A stretch of 54,369 nucleotides of DNA from an uncultured Oscillospiraceae bacterium (GCA_948471095.1 CAOKRG010000011.1:1-54369), one strand, 5' to 3'; shown: positions 1 to 9,513, counted from the stretch's first letter. Notes: generated from the letters alone by a model not told the origin. Program-made: numbers and translations.

Positions 1-49
1 AAGGCCTCTCACGCCTTAAACGTGGGTTCGATTCCCGCACGGGTCACCA
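1..49 (+). tRNA. tRNA-Glu (CTC), 3' part only
   Basis: The window opens inside a tRNA. An anticodon stem AAGGC/GCCTT encloses the loop CTCTCAC, giving anticodon CTC (Glu). It is followed by a T arm with loop TTCGATT and an acceptor end ACGGGTC-A-CCA with CCA encoded. The 5' half lies outside the window. Only 29 bases separate it from the next tRNA, so both are probably on one transcript. Confidence 0.85.
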
Positions 50-78
50 TGAGTTCCACATATGTGGAACTCAAATAT

Positions 79-154
79 TCCTCCTTAGCTCAGTTGGTAG
101 AGCATGCGGCTGTTAACCGCAGGGTCGTTGGTTCGAGTCCAACAGGGGGAGCCA
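79..154 (+). tRNA. tRNA-Asn (GTT)
   Basis: A complete cloverleaf can be drawn. The acceptor arms TCCTCCT/AGGGGGA pair over 7 bp. The D arm contains AGCTCAGTTGGTAGAGC. The anticodon stem TGCGG/CCGCA holds the loop CTGTTAA with anticodon GTT at 112-114. The T loop is TTCGAGT, and the discriminator G is followed by an encoded CCA. It decodes AAC/AAU. Confidence 0.96.
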
Positions 155-184
155 AAGCTTACAGTTTATTCTGTAAGCTTTTTT
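155..184 (+). terminator. Rho-independent terminator after the tRNA genes
   Basis: A perfect 10-bp stem AAGCTTACAG/CTGTAAGCTT (155-164/171-180) with loop TTTATT runs into a T tract (179-184). It begins directly after the CCA of tRNA-Asn, so it ends the tRNA transcript. Confidence 0.92.
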
Positions 185-482
185 GTTTCGTGTCGAGATT
201 TTTCTCTTTGAAATTGCCTGGATACGAATCCGCGATTCTCTTCATCGCTCTTGAATGAGAAGGGGGACAAGAATAAATGAATTTAGTAGACGGCCCTCCT
301 TTTGGACGCAAAAAGGGACGGCATAGCCGAAGCTCTGCCGTCCAAATTGGTTTCTTGCCATTTGGGACCCCGTTGGGGAGTTCTCTTACGAACCTCTCCC
401 GAGAGAGCGCTCGTCAAGGAAGATTTCATCTTTGTGGGTGAAATCTCCCTTGATAAATGGGGATTTACTAAAAAACAGTCCG
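185..482. other. Non-coding gap with two hairpins
   Basis: No credible gene is seen here. Two inverted repeats stand out: GGACGGCA/TGCCGTCC at 316-323/336-343, and AGATTTCA/TGAAATCT at 421-428/439-446 flanked by CAAGG/CTTG, which extends the stem to 415-452. Neither is followed by a clear T run on the plus strand. They may protect or end the transcript of the convergent vanZ-like gene, whose 3' end is at 483. They do not match the large repeat family found elsewhere in the window. Confidence 0.5.
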
Positions 483-1007
483 TTATCTTGTTTCCAAGCG
501 TTCCAAGACCCAGAAAGTGAGCGGCTTAAAGATAGCGTAAAGGCCATAGCCCAACACTCCGCCGATCACATTCGTAATCAGGTCCGTGATGTCGGAGGAA
601 CGGTTGAAGAACGGTTGTAAGATCTCGATACCCAAGCTCATCAAGAAGCAGGAAAACACTGTCACGCTGAATTTGGCCCTTTTATCCCGGGTCAGAGGAA
701 AAAGAAAGCCGAAGGGGAGAGTCATGATAACATTCAAGACCACTTGCCTAAAAAAATCCCCTCTGCCCAAAGAAACGTCAATAAACGGTACCAGATTCAT
801 AGGTTCATAGGGATGGTCCAGCACAGATGGGATGGATGCAATTACCGGCATCATGGTAAAAAAGAGCACGAACGAGAGATAGGAGTACATTAGCGTATTG
901 ACAAGTAGGACACCTTTGCCCTGGGGCCTCCACTTCCTAAAAAAGATGAACGCATACAGCAGCACTAACACCGTAAAATCTATACAATATTTTATCAAGT
1001 ATTTCAT
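483..1007 (-). CDS. VanZ-family membrane protein
   Basis: This 174-residue protein has the VanZ-family layout: an N-terminal hydrophobic helix, a second segment ending in FFTMMPV, a loop with the family-like NLVPF motif near residue 93, then three more hydrophobic segments with NVIMTLPFGFLFPL and ITNVIGGVLGYGLY. VanZ itself gives low-level teicoplanin resistance in enterococci; most family members have unknown roles. The start is supported by a purine-rich site (GGAAAGG) upstream and a near-consensus promoter at 1052-1080. It is a single-gene unit and is visibly more AT-rich than its neighbours. A second VanZ-like gene lies at 49634. Confidence 0.85.
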   Translation of the reverse strand: MKYLIKYCIDFTVLVLLYAFIFFRKWRPQGKGVLLVNTLMYSYLSFVLFFTMMPVIASIPSVLDHPYEPMNLVPFIDVSLGRGDFFRQVVLNVIMTLPFGFLFPLTRDKRAKFSVTVFSCFLMSLGIEILQPFFNRSSDITDLITNVIGGVLGYGLYAIFKPLTFWVLERLETR

Positions 1008-1051
1008 TGCGGCCCTTTCCTAATTTTCGGTTGTCGAATGGGGATGAGCAA

Positions 1052-1080
1052 AGTATACCATCATTGCAGACCGCTGTCAA
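1052..1080 (-). promoter_or_regulatory. SigA-type promoter of the vanZ-like gene
   Basis: Read on the minus strand: TTGACA (1075-1080), a 17-base spacer, then TATACT (1052-1057). The -35 is perfect and the -10 has one mismatch. The start codon lies about 45 bases downstream. Confidence 0.88.
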
Positions 1081-1202
1081 CCTTCCTTTATAGGAGTCGG
1101 CAGTAGTAGCAAACAATGTCCTGATATATACCTGGCGCAGCATCGTCCGATGCACAAGCCGCCGGTGGCGTCTGCTGGCCTATCCATACTGGGCAGGGAC
1201 GG

Positions 1203-1240
1203 CAAAAAGAACGGAGCGCCCGGGTCATCCCCGGACGCTC
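1203..1240 (-). terminator. Terminator of the malQ-glgP operon
   Basis: On the minus strand a GC-rich stem, GAGCG-CCGGG pairing with CCCGG-CGCTC (1214-1240) around a short loop, is followed by TTCTTTTTGCC. It lies about 145 bases beyond the glgP stop. The rest of the gap 1008-1384 shows only a small CTGGT/ACCAG hairpin near 1330 and a possible degenerate tail box (gccgccggtggc) near 1160. Confidence 0.75.
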
Positions 1241-1384
1241 CCGCTTCGGTTCCCTTCTGCCGGTAAACTACCACACCTCCAGCCTGTGTCATTTTGCCAC
1301 AGACGAACCTCAGTCAACGTATAGCAGCGGTCTGGTGAAACCAGCCTTTATACATTACCTCACGGCAGGGCTTTTTTCTGAAAT

Positions 1385-3652
1385 CTACCTCAAGTGCCAC
1401 ACATCCTGGTCGTACTGGGCGATGGCCCGGTCGGAGGAGAAGAACCCGGCTTTGGCGATGTTGACCAGCATCTTCTTGGCCCAGGCCTGGCGGTCCTCGT
1501 AGCTTGCCAGCAGGGCCTCCTTGGCCTGGATATACTCTTTCACGTCCAGCAGGGCCATGAACCAGTCCTTGCGGCTCATGTCCTTGTAGAGGCGGCCCAG
1601 GTTCTCCGGGTCGCCCAGGCGCATCATCGTGGGGCTGATGATGAAGTCCAGCAGCTCCTCGATCTCCGGGTCCTCCGGGTAGAAGGCGGCGGGGCTGTAG
1701 CGGCCCTCGCCCTCCTTGTAGAGTTCGATGACCTCTTCGCTGGACTTGCCGAAAATGCAGATGTTCTCGTCTCCTACCAGCTCGTGGATCTCCACATTGG
1801 CCCCGTCCTCGGTGCCCAAGGTGACCGCGCCGTTGAGCATGAACTTCATGTTGCCGGTGCCGGAGGCCTCCTTGGAGGCCAGGGAGATCTGCTCGGACAC
1901 GTCGCAGGCGGGGATCAGCTTTTCCGCCCAGGTGACGTTGTAGTTCTCCACCATGCGCACCTCCAGCCAGGGGCTGACTTCCGGGTCCTTGGCGATCAGG
2001 TCGCTAAGACACAAGATAAGGTGAATAATGTCCTTGGCGATGATATAGGCGGGCGCGGCCTTGGCCCCGAAGAGCAAAGTGAGCTTCCGGGCGGGCTTGT
2101 GTCCGGCCTTGATCTGCTTATACTTCCAGATGATATACAGGGCGTTCATCTGCTGGCGCTTGTACTCGTGCAGGCGCTTGACCTGGATGTCGAAGATGGA
2201 TTCCGGGTCCAGCTCCACCCCGGCCCGCTCTTTCATATACCCGCAGAGCTGGGCCTTCTTCCGCGCCTTTATCGTTAAGAGCGCCTCCAGGGCAGCCGGG
2301 TCGTCCTTGAACTCCAATAGCTTCTCCAGCTCGTCCGCGTTGTGCTTCCAGCCGTCCCCGATCTTTTCGGTGACGAACTCCGCCAGCTCCGGGTTGCAGT
2401 GCATGAGCCAGCGGCGGAAGGTGACGCCGTTGGTCTTGTTGTTGAACTTCTCCGGGTAGGCCTGGGCAAAGGCTTTCAGCTCGGCCTCCTTGAGAATGTC
2501 CGTGTGCAGGGCCGCCACGCCGTTGACGGAGAAGCCGTAGTGGATGTCCATGTTGGCCATGTGCACCAGGTTGTGCTTGTCGATGATGTGCAGCTCCTCC
2601 TGGTCCGGGAACTTCCGCCGCACCCGGGCGTCCAGCTCCTTGATAATGGGCACCAGGTCCGGCACGGCCTGCTCCAGGTAGTGGAGGGGCCACTTTTCCA
2701 GGGCCTCGGCCAGAATGGTGTGGTTGGTGTAGGCGCAGGTCTGCGAGACGATGGAGACGGCCTCGTCCATATGGATGCCGTCCTTCTGCATCAGCCGGAT
2801 GAGCTCGGGGATGATCATGGAGGGATGGGTGTCGTTGATCTGTACCACCGCGTGCTTGTGCAGGTCCCGCAGGGCATAGCCCTTGGCGGAGAGCTCCTTG
2901 ATCATCAGCTGAGCCGCGTTGCTGACCATGAAATACTGCTGGTAGACCCGCAGCAGCCGCCCCGCGTCGTCGCTGTCGTCCGGGTAGAGGAACAGGGTCA
3001 GGTTGCGGGCAATGTCCTTTTTGTCAAAGTTGATGCCGTCCTTGACCAGGGATTCGTCCACGGTTTCCAGGTCGAACAGGTGCAGCCGGTTGGTTCCGCC
3101 CTCATAGCCGGAGACCGCCAGGTCGTACATCACGGACTTTACCGCTCCGCCGGGGAAGGGCACGGTGAAGCTTACGTCCGTCTTTTCGGCCCAGCAGTCC
3201 GGCGAGAGCCAGGCGTCGGGCTTTTCATACTGCTTATGCTCCCAAAAGCTCTGGCGGAACAGGCCGAAGTGGTACAGCAGCCCCACGCCGTCCGCGGGCA
3301 GGTCCAAAGTGGCGGCGGAGTCCAGGTAGCAGGCGGCAAGCCTGCCCAGCCCGCCGTTGCCCAGGGAGGGCTCGGGCTCGCAGTCCTCGATCTCCGAAAG
3401 GGATTTGCCCGCCTCCTCCAGCGCGGCCCGGACCTGGTCGAACAGGCCCAGGTTGATCAGGTTGTTGGAGAGCAGTTTGCCGATCAAAAACTCGGCGGAC
3501 ACATAGTAGAGCTTCCGGTCCCCGGCGATGCGGGGGGCCTCTGCCAGCTTTTCTTTGGTGAAAGCCAGCAGGGCCTGGTAGACCTCCCCGTTTTCCGCCT
3601 CACTTAGACTTTTTCCGTTTAGCTTTTTTTCCAGTGCTTCTTTTACCGTCAT
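1385..3652 (-). CDS. glgP: Glycogen/maltodextrin phosphorylase
   Basis: This enzyme removes glucose-1-phosphate from alpha-1,4-glucans using phosphate and PLP. The 755-residue protein is a full GT35 phosphorylase, slightly shorter than the roughly 800-residue enzymes of E. coli. Diagnostic stretches are [19 protein letters not shown] near residue 95 and [14 protein letters not shown], where the lysine near residue 603 is the expected PLP Schiff-base residue. The start has a strong site (CGGAGGAAACCC-ATG) inside the end of malQ. The two genes overlap by 53 bases, so they are translationally linked. With MalQ it would turn stored glycogen or imported maltodextrins into glucose and glucose-1-phosphate in the cytoplasm. 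Confidence 0.97.
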   Translation of the reverse strand: MTVKEALEKKLNGKSLSEAENGEVYQALLAFTKEKLAEAPRIAGDRKLYYVSAEFLIGKLLSNNLINLGLFDQVRAALEEAGKSLSEIEDCEPEPSLGNGGLGRLAACYLDSAATLDLPADGVGLLYHFGLFRQSFWEHKQYEKPDAWLSPDCWAEKTDVSFTVPFPGGAVKSVMYDLAVSGYEGGTNRLHLFDLETVDESLVKDGINFDKKDIARNLTLFLYPDDSDDAGRLLRVYQQYFMVSNAAQLMIKELSAKGYALRDLHKHAVVQINDTHPSMIIPELIRLMQKDGIHMDEAVSIVSQTCAYTNHTILAEALEKWPLHYLEQAVPDLVPIIKELDARVRRKFPDQEELHIIDKHNLVHMANMDIHYGFSVNGVAALHTDILKEAELKAFAQAYPEKFNNKTNGVTFRRWLMHCNPELAEFVTEKIGDGWKHNADELEKLLEFKDDPAALEALLTIKARKKAQLCGYMKERAGVELDPESIFDIQVKRLHEYKRQQMNALYIIWKYKQIKAGHKPARKLTLLFGAKAAPAYIIAKDIIHLILCLSDLIAKDPEVSPWLEVRMVENYNVTWAEKLIPACDVSEQISLASKEASGTGNMKFMLNGAVTLGTEDGANVEIHELVGDENICIFGKSSEEVIELYKEGEGRYSPAAFYPEDPEIEELLDFIISPTMMRLGDPENLGRLYKDMSRKDWFMALLDVKEYIQAKEALLASYEDRQAWAKKMLVNIAKAGFFSSDRAIAQYDQDVWHLR

Positions 3653-5162
3653 GGGTTTCCTCCGTTTTTGCCCGGGCGGTGATCTCCGTCAAGCGGGCGA
3701 TTTTTTTGGCAAGTTCTTGGCTGGCCGCGCCCTTTTCCATGCGCCAGCTCCAGTTCAGGGGGCTCACGGTGGAGGGCGTGTTCATCCGCGCCTCCGAGCC
3801 CAGCTCCAGGTAGTCCTGCATGGGGATGATGGCCAGGTCGCCCACGCTGGACAAGGCCGCCCGGATAAAGCACCACACGCCCTGCTTTTCATCGGTGAAG
3901 CCCAGATAGTCCTGGGCCATCTCCAGGTCCCCCTCCGGGGCGTGGCGGATCCAGCCCAGGGTGGTGTCGTTGTCGTGGGTGCCGGTATAGACTACGCAGT
4001 GGTTCTGGTAATTATGAGGCAGGTAGCTGCTGTCCTCCCAAGAGGTGAAGGCAAAGTGCAGCACCTTCATGCCCGGGTAGCCGCTGCGCTTTTGCAGGGT
4101 CTTCACCGCGGGGGTCAGGTAGCCCAGGTCCTCGGCAATGATGGGCGCGCCGGGCACGGCGTTGTTAATGGCCTGGATAAAGTCGTACCCCGGCCCCTTG
4201 ACCCATTTGCCGCCCCGGGCGGTCTTGTCCCCATAGGGAATGGACCAGTAGCTCTCAAAGCCCCGGAAATGGTCGATGCGCAGCACGTCGAACATGGAGA
4301 GCTTGGCCTTCACGCAGCCGATCCACCAGGAGAAGCCGTCCTGGGCCATTTTGTCCCAGCGGTAGATGGGGTTGCCCCAGAGCTGGCCGTCGGCGGAGAA
4401 GGCGTCCGGCGGGCACCCGGCCACCTTAATGGGCACATTGTTCTCGTCCAGCTGGAACTGGCCGGGGTTGGCCCACACGTCCGCGCTGTCGCCGGAGACG
4501 TAGATGGGCATGTCGCCGATGATGGACACGCCCCGCTTGTTGGCGTACTTCTTCAGTTTGCCCCATTGCTGGAAGAATAAATACTGGGCGAACACATAAT
4601 AATCGATCTCTTTGGAAAGGTCCTTGCGGGCCTTCTTCATGGCGGCGGGCTCCCGCAGGCGCACGCCGTCCTCCCACTGGGACCAGGGCCGGCCCTCGTG
4701 GGCGGACTTCAGGGCCATGAAGAGGGCGTAGTCCTCCACCCAGGCGGCGTTTTCCTTGCGGAAGCGGGCGAGGGCCTTGGGCTTCTTAAAGTTTTCGAAG
4801 GCCTTGCGCAGAATGGGCTCCCGCTCCTTCCGGACGGCGTCGTAGTCCACCCGGCCGGGGTCTTCGCCCCACTCGGCCTTTTTCAGGCGCTTCTCGCTGA
4901 CCAGGCCGTCTTCGGCCAGGATGTCCAGGTCGATGTAGAGGGGCTCTCCGGCAAAGGCGGAGAAGCTCTGGTAGGGGCTGTTTCCAAAGCCCGTGGGGCC
5001 CATGGGCAGCACCTGCCAGCAGCTTTGGCGGGCGGCGGCGAGAAAGTCCACCCATTCCTTGGCGGCCTTGCCCAGCGAGCCCATGCCGTATTTGGAGGGC
5101 AGGCTGCTGACCGGCAGAAGAATGCCGGCCTGGCGGGTGATCCAGGATTGTTTGGTTGGCAT
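3600..5162 (-). CDS. malQ: 4-alpha-glucanotransferase (amylomaltase, GH77)
   Basis: It transfers alpha-1,4-glucan segments between chains, lengthening short maltodextrins so that the phosphorylase can act on them. The 520-residue protein shows the GH77 catalytic motifs: nucleophile Asp297 in RIDHFRGF, acid/base Glu344 in IAEDLG and Asp397 in GTHDNDTT. The start has a good ribosome site (AGGGAGGAACCATC-ATG). The last 25 or so residues are a Lys-rich tail ([10 protein letters not shown]) encoded by the stretch that also carries the glgP ribosome site and start. That tail is outside the family core and probably arose from the gene overlap. First gene of the malQ-glgP operon. Confidence 0.97.
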   Translation of the reverse strand: MPTKQSWITRQAGILLPVSSLPSKYGMGSLGKAAKEWVDFLAAARQSCWQVLPMGPTGFGNSPYQSFSAFAGEPLYIDLDILAEDGLVSEKRLKKAEWGEDPGRVDYDAVRKEREPILRKAFENFKKPKALARFRKENAAWVEDYALFMALKSAHEGRPWSQWEDGVRLREPAAMKKARKDLSKEIDYYVFAQYLFFQQWGKLKKYANKRGVSIIGDMPIYVSGDSADVWANPGQFQLDENNVPIKVAGCPPDAFSADGQLWGNPIYRWDKMAQDGFSWWIGCVKAKLSMFDVLRIDHFRGFESYWSIPYGDKTARGGKWVKGPGYDFIQAINNAVPGAPIIAEDLGYLTPAVKTLQKRSGYPGMKVLHFAFTSWEDSSYLPHNYQNHCVVYTGTHDNDTTLGWIRHAPEGDLEMAQDYLGFTDEKQGVWCFIRAALSSVGDLAIIPMQDYLELGSEARMNTPSTVSPLNWSWRMEKGAASQELAKKIARLTEITARAKTEETHDGKRSTGKKAKRKKSK

Positions 5163-5208
5163 GATGGTTCCTCCCTGTTGGAGATGGTGGTAGAGCGTTT
5201 ACAGGGTA

Positions 5209-5217
5209 AGTATACCA
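5209..5217 (-). promoter_or_regulatory. Extended -10 promoter candidate for malQ-glgP
   Basis: On the minus strand TGGTATACT contains a TATACT -10 box (5209-5214) with the upstream TG of an extended -10. No good -35 is present at 17-18 bases. The surroundings are AT-rich, unlike the rest of the region. The malQ start lies about 47 bases downstream. Confidence 0.55.
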
Positions 5218-5364
5218 TATTATTCCGAATTTTTCCATATATTTTCGGGACTTTCGAAAAAATACTGAAAGAGGGAAGAGGGAGACCGGTTTTTTGCCCA
5301 GGAGGGGGCCCCGCGCGGGACCGTTTCCGCCTCCCCCGCCTTCCTTTTTCGTCCGCCCATACGC

Positions 5365-5393
5365 TTGACCCGTGGGCCGATCTGTAGTAAAAT
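5365..5393 (+). promoter_or_regulatory. SigA-type promoter of galT-comF
   Basis: TTGACC (5365-5370), a 17-base spacer and TAAAAT (5388-5393), with the galT start at 5440. It is divergent from the malQ promoter, about 150 bases away. Confidence 0.8.
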
Positions 5394-5439
5394 GAAAGCG
5401 GAAAGGCATGTTTTTCAATTCGGAAAGGATGACGCCGCT

Positions 5440-6942
5440 ATGGAAATCAACGTCAATTTGGAAATCAGCCGTTTAGTCGAGTACGGCGTGCAAAAGGCCC
5501 TCATCGCCCCCGAGGACCGGGCCTATGCCGCCAACCGCCTGCTGGCCCTGCTGGGCGCGGGGGATTTCTCTCCCGTGCCCGGGGCGCAGGCCCCCCGCTG
5601 CCCTGCCGAACCCTTAGAGCGCCTGTGCGCCTGGGCCGTGGAACAGGGCAGGCTGGAGGACAACCAGGACGCCCGGGACCAGTTCGACACCGAGCTCATG
5701 GCCTGCCTGACCCCCTGGCCCTCCCAGGTGATAGGCCGCTTCCGGGCCCTGTACCGGGAGGACCCGAAGGCCGCCACCGATTATTACTACGGCCTGAGCC
5801 GCGCCACCAACTACATCCGGGTGGACCGCATCGAAAAGGACCGCCTGTGGACCGCCCCCACGCCCTATGGGGAGCTGGTGGTCACCATCAACCTCAGCAA
5901 GCCCGAGAAGGACCCCAAGGCCATTGCCGCCGCCAAAAACGCCCCCAAGTCCGGCTACCCGGCCTGCGCCCTGTGCCGGGAGAACGAGGGCTACCGGGGC
6001 AGCGCCAACCAGGCCGCCCGGGGCAACCACCGGCTCATCCCCCTGGAGCTGTGCGGGGAGCGTTGGTTTTTGCAGTATTCGCCCTATGTGTACTATAACG
6101 AGCACTGCATCGTCCTCAGCGAGGAGCACCGGCCCATGAAGGTCAGCCGGGAGAGCTTCCAGCGGCTGCTGGAATTCGTCACGGTGCTGCCCCACTATTT
6201 CCTGGGCTCCAACGCCGACCTGCCCATTGTGGGCGGCTCCATCCTGACCCACGACCACTTCCAGGGCGGGCGCTTTGAGTTCCCCATGGCCAAGGCTCCC
6301 CTGCGGGAGGAGCTGAGCTTCCCCGGCTTTGAGGACGTGAACGCCGGCGTCGTCCACTGGCCCATGTCCGTCATCCGCCTGCGCTGCGGGGACAAGGCCC
6401 GGCTGGTGGACCTGGCGGACCGCATCCTTGCCGCCTGGCGGGGCTACAGCGACGAGAGCGCGGATATTCTGGCCTTTACCGGGGACACGCCCCACAACAC
6501 CATCACCCCCATCGCCCGGCGGCGGGGGGAGGACTTTGAGCTGGACCTGGTTCTGCGCAACAACCGCACCACGGAGGAGCACCCCCTGGGGCTGTTCCAT
6601 CCCCACAGCGAATACCACCATATCAAAAAGGAAAACATCGGCCTCATCGAGGTCATGGGCCTGGCCATTCTGCCGCCCCGGCTGCTGACGGAAACGGAGC
6701 TGCTGGCTCAGGCCCTGCGGGAGCCTCAAAAGGCGGAGGAGATTCTGAGCCGCCCGGAAATGGAAAAGCACCGGCCCTGGTATGAGGAGCTGAAAGCCCG
6801 GAACCGGGCCCCCGAGGAGGCGGACCGGGCCATTCAGGAGAGCATCGGCGAGATCTTCGGGAAAATTCTGGGCAATGCCGGGGTCTATAAGGACGGCGAG
6901 GCCGGACGCGCCGCCTTCCGGCGGTTCTGCGCCAGCCTGTGA
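5440..6942 (+). CDS. galT: UDP-glucose--hexose-1-phosphate uridylyltransferase (class II GalT)
   Basis: This Leloir-pathway enzyme moves UMP from UDP-glucose to galactose-1-phosphate. The 500-residue length and sequence match the long class II GalT of Bacillota, not the roughly 350-residue E. coli type. The conserved region HPHSEYHHIKKENIGLIEV lies near residue 387. GGSILTHDHFQGG lies near residue 266 and carries the His-x-His-like active-site segment. An upstream in-frame start exists at 5365, but it falls on the -35 box. ATG 5440, with GGAAAGG upstream, is preferred. No galK or galE is in the window. The stop overlaps the comF start (GTGA). Confidence 0.95.
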   Translation: MEINVNLEISRLVEYGVQKALIAPEDRAYAANRLLALLGAGDFSPVPGAQAPRCPAEPLERLCAWAVEQGRLEDNQDARDQFDTELMACLTPWPSQVIGRFRALYREDPKAATDYYYGLSRATNYIRVDRIEKDRLWTAPTPYGELVVTINLSKPEKDPKAIAAAKNAPKSGYPACALCRENEGYRGSANQAARGNHRLIPLELCGERWFLQYSPYVYYNEHCIVLSEEHRPMKVSRESFQRLLEFVTVLPHYFLGSNADLPIVGGSILTHDHFQGGRFEFPMAKAPLREELSFPGFEDVNAGVVHWPMSVIRLRCGDKARLVDLADRILAAWRGYSDESADILAFTGDTPHNTITPIARRRGEDFELDLVLRNNRTTEEHPLGLFHPHSEYHHIKKENIGLIEVMGLAILPPRLLTETELLAQALREPQKAEEILSRPEMEKHRPWYEELKARNRAPEEADRAIQESIGEIFGKILGNAGVYKDGEAGRAAFRRFCASL

Positions 6943-7616
6943 GCCAACGCTACCCCCTGAGCTGGTCCCGGCGGCTGGCCTGTCTGTTCTTCCCGGAGCG
7001 CTGTCTGCTGTGCGGCCGGGTGGTGCATCCGGGGGTGTTGTTTTGCGCCGCCTGCGAGGAGGCCCTGCCGCCGCGCCCGGCATTGCGCCGGATTGGGATG
7101 CCGGGCCGGGAGCCCCTGCCCACCGCCGCCGTGATGCCCTACCGGGGCCGGTGGAGGCGCTGCCTTTTGCGCTACAAATTCCAGGGCTGCCGCTCCCTGG
7201 CCCGCCAGCTGGGCTGGCTGATGGCCCAGGCCGGAGCGGACCTGCTGGGCGGGGAGTTTGACGCGGCGGTCTACGTGCCCCTGGGCAAAAAACGCCGGCG
7301 GGAGCGGGAGTATGACCAGAGCCAGCTTTTAGCCCGGAACATAGGGCTGTTTCTGGGCGTCCCGGTGCTGGACGCCCTGGAAAAGGTGAAGGACACCAAG
7401 ACCCAGCACGAGCTGGGCCGGGCGGAGCGCCTGCACAACCTGGACCAGGCCTTTCGCTGTTCCATGGACCTGACCGGCAGGCGGGTGCTGCTGGTGGACG
7501 ACATCGTCACCACCGGGGCGACCTTACGGGAGTGCGCGAAAGAGCTATACCGTGCGGGCGCTATAGAAGTCTGCTGCCTATGCACGGCTACCGCTAGGTT
7601 CGCAGCGAAGCCATAG
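6939..7616 (+). CDS. comF: ComF-family phosphoribosyltransferase-like protein
   Basis: The family is needed for DNA uptake in naturally competent bacteria, though its exact biochemical role is unclear. The 225-residue protein has the two expected parts: an N-terminal Cys pair motif (CLLCGR ... CAACEE) likely to bind zinc, and a C-terminal PRTase loop (VLLVDDIVTTGAT) near residue 185. Start is GTG in a GTGA overlap with galT, so it is translationally coupled to galT. Such pairing with a sugar gene has no obvious functional logic. dprA, the other competence gene here, lies at 34544. Confidence 0.85.
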   Translation: MSQRYPLSWSRRLACLFFPERCLLCGRVVHPGVLFCAACEEALPPRPALRRIGMPGREPLPTAAVMPYRGRWRRCLLRYKFQGCRSLARQLGWLMAQAGADLLGGEFDAAVYVPLGKKRRREREYDQSQLLARNIGLFLGVPVLDALEKVKDTKTQHELGRAERLHNLDQAFRCSMDLTGRRVLLVDDIVTTGATLRECAKELYRAGAIEVCCLCTATARFAAKP

Positions 7617-7649
7617 AACCTGTCAGAACCTGTAAGAATCTGTGTTCAT

Positions 7650-7845
7650 AGTTACTCAGCCAATGTAAGTAATGGGGAGGCTTGGTCGGGACTGCGTCCC
7701 GAAGGAGGGCCTACGGCCCCGTAAAAGAATGTATTGGCCTCCGGCGGCTTAAGGGCTCTGCCTTAAGAATCCGCCAGGGGCCTAACGCCCCTGGACCGCG
7801 TACATTGCTCACCATTAGCTGGTGGTGATTATCTGGCCGTGAATA
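7650..7845. repeat. Dispersed hairpin repeat, comF-folE gap
   Basis: The whole 7617-7881 gap is non-coding. It holds an inverted tail box (gcctccggcgg), a stem CTTAAGG/CCTTAAG with loop gctctg near 7750-7768, and an 'empty' P hairpin CCAGGGGC-ctaac-GCCCCTGG (7774-7794) followed by accgcgtacattgct and ccattagctggtgg. The same order recurs at 28790 and 36160. No clear terminator for comF was found. Confidence 0.75.
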
Positions 7846-7881
7846 CGGGTTCTAAATCTCATTGATCGGAGCGTGATACCC

Positions 7882-8439
7882 ATGGACATGGAAAAAATTG
7901 AGGCCGCTGTCCGCGACATTCTGGAGGCGGTGGGCGAGGACCCCCGGCGGGAGGGCCTACAGGAGACCCCGGCCCGGGTGGCGAAGATGTACGCTGAAAT
8001 CTTCTCCGGCCTGGAATCGGACCCCAAGGAGCACTTGAAAATCTTTCATGAGGAGGGCCGCCACGACGAGCTGGTGCTGGTCAAGGACATCCCCCTTTAC
8101 TCCGTGTGCGAGCACCACCTGCTGCCCTTTATCGGGCGGGCTCACATCGCCTACATCCCCAAAAACGGGCGGATCATCGGCCTTTCCAAGTTCTCCCGCA
8201 TTGTGGACTGCTTCGCCCGCCGCCCCCAGGTGCAGGAGCGCCTGACCGGCCAAGTGGCGGACTTCCTCTATGAGAACCTACAGCCCCTGGGCGTGGCCGT
8301 GTTTATAGAGGCGGAGCACCTGTGCATGACCATGCGGGGGGCCCGGGCCGCCGGGGCCGTGACCCGTACTTCCGCCCTGCGGGGCTGCATGCGCACCGAC
8401 GCCAAGACCAGGGGCGAAGTCATGTCCCTGCTGGGCTGA
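7882..8439 (+). CDS. folE: GTP cyclohydrolase I
   Basis: It opens GTP to give 7,8-dihydroneopterin triphosphate, the first step of folate synthesis. The 185-residue protein is the usual size. Motifs: [10 protein letters not shown] with the zinc ligands Cys and His, [20 protein letters not shown], and [11 protein letters not shown] with the second conserved Cys. Starts possible at GTG 7873, ATG 7882 and ATG 7888. The CGGAG at 7867-7871 is best spaced for 7882. First of four folate genes; folP follows after 9 bases. Confidence 0.97.
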   Translation: MDMEKIEAAVRDILEAVGEDPRREGLQETPARVAKMYAEIFSGLESDPKEHLKIFHEEGRHDELVLVKDIPLYSVCEHHLLPFIGRAHIAYIPKNGRIIGLSKFSRIVDCFARRPQVQERLTGQVADFLYENLQPLGVAVFIEAEHLCMTMRGARAAGAVTRTSALRGCMRTDAKTRGEVMSLLG

Positions 8440-8448
8440 GGTGGGGCC

Positions 8449-9273
8449 ATGAGCGCTTCTCTTTTTCGTGCCAGGGGGCGGGAGTTCCCCTTGACGCGCA
8501 CCTATGTGATGGGCATTCTCAACGTGACCCCCGACTCCTTCTCCGACGGCGGCGCCTACCTGGACCCGGAAGCCGCCCTGGCCCACGCCCTGGACATGGC
8601 GGCTTTGGGCGCGGACATTATCGATGTGGGGGGCCAGTCCACCCGGCCGGGGTACGAGGCAATCCCCTGGGAGGAGGAGTGGGCCCGGTTGAAGCCGGTT
8701 CTGCCTGGCTTGGCGGCGGCGGGGCTGACTCTCAGTGTGGACACCTTTTACCCCCAGGTGGCCCAAAAGGCTCTGGAAGCCGGGGCCCGCATCATCAACG
8801 ATGTGTCCGGCTTTGGGGATGAGATGCTCCGGGCCGTGGCTGGGTCCGGCTGTGGCTGCGTGGTGATGCATCCCCGGGGCAGCGGGGGCGGCGGGATTTT
8901 GGAGGAGGTACGGGCGTTTTTCCTGGAGCGGCGGGAGGCCGCGGCAAAGGCGGGCATCGGCCCGGAGCGGCTGTGCTTTGACCCAGGCATCGGCTTTGGC
9001 AAAACCGTGGAGGAAAACCTGCTGCTTATGGCCCAGGTGGGCCGGACCAAGCTTCCGGACAGCGCCTATCTGATGGCCGCTTCCCGGAAGCGGGTAACCG
9101 GGACGGTGTGCGGGAACCCGCCCTTTCGGGAGCGGCTGGCGGCAACCCTGGCGGCGCATACGGCGGCGGTGCTGGGCGGAGCGGACCTGGTGCGGGCCCA
9201 CGATGTAAAGGAAGCCGCGCAAGCCGCCAAAATGGCCGACGCGTTAAAAGAAGCTAAAAACCGAGCACAATGA
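8449..9273 (+). CDS. folP: Dihydropteroate synthase
   Basis: It joins 6-hydroxymethyl-dihydropterin pyrophosphate to p-aminobenzoate, the step targeted by sulfonamides. The 274-residue TIM-barrel protein carries the signature MGILNVTPDSFSDGG near residue 22, SVDTFYP and INDVSGF strands, DPGIGFGKT and ASRKR near the C-terminus. The GAGGTGGGG site is directly upstream of ATG. It is separated from folB by a 415-base repeat-filled gap although the pathway genes continue on the same strand. Confidence 0.97.
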   Translation: MSASLFRARGREFPLTRTYVMGILNVTPDSFSDGGAYLDPEAALAHALDMAALGADIIDVGGQSTRPGYEAIPWEEEWARLKPVLPGLAAAGLTLSVDTFYPQVAQKALEAGARIINDVSGFGDEMLRAVAGSGCGCVVMHPRGSGGGGILEEVRAFFLERREAAAKAGIGPERLCFDPGIGFGKTVEENLLLMAQVGRTKLPDSAYLMAASRKRVTGTVCGNPPFRERLAATLAAHTAAVLGGADLVRAHDVKEAAQAAKMADALKEAKNRAQ

Positions 9274-9295
9274 AGAATAATCAAAAAGAGCAAGG

Positions 9296-9513
9296 CGCAG
9301 TAAAAGTCTTTGAAGATTCTGCGACTTCATTTTAATGAAGTCGGGAACTTCTTCAGAAAGTTCCTTAACCCGCCGGAGGCCAGCGTGACGCTGGACCCAA
9401 TCCGCGGGGCGCTCCTTCCAGTCGCGGAAGGTGTGGGGGGAGTAAGCCTGGATAACGCGTAGGGGATAAACTACCGTAAGCTTGCCTCAACCCAAGGGGA
9501 GCCGCAAGCCCCT
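9296..9513 (+). repeat. Dispersed repeat inside the folate gene set (H-S-T-A order)
   Basis: Head box gtaaaagtctttgaagattc at about 9300 is followed by two hairpins: CGACTTCATT/AATGAAGTCG (about 9322-9342) and GGAACTT/AAAGTTCC. Then come the tail cccgccggaggc and a block from 9380 that matches module A of the 18017 and 18255 copies, with scattered substitutions. Tail-then-A is the same junction seen between the tandem copies. The remainder of the gap to 9688 has no recognisable gene. Confidence 0.85.

Noticed and set aside
1077-1292. Small minus-strand frame beyond glgP
   Set aside because: It overlaps the glgP terminator stem and the VanZ promoter region and encodes no recognisable protein.
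1394-3607. Long plus-strand open frames opposite glgP
   Set aside because: They are antisense to a clear phosphorylase. Stop-free frames are expected on the opposite strand of GC-rich genes, and the products lack any recognisable motif.
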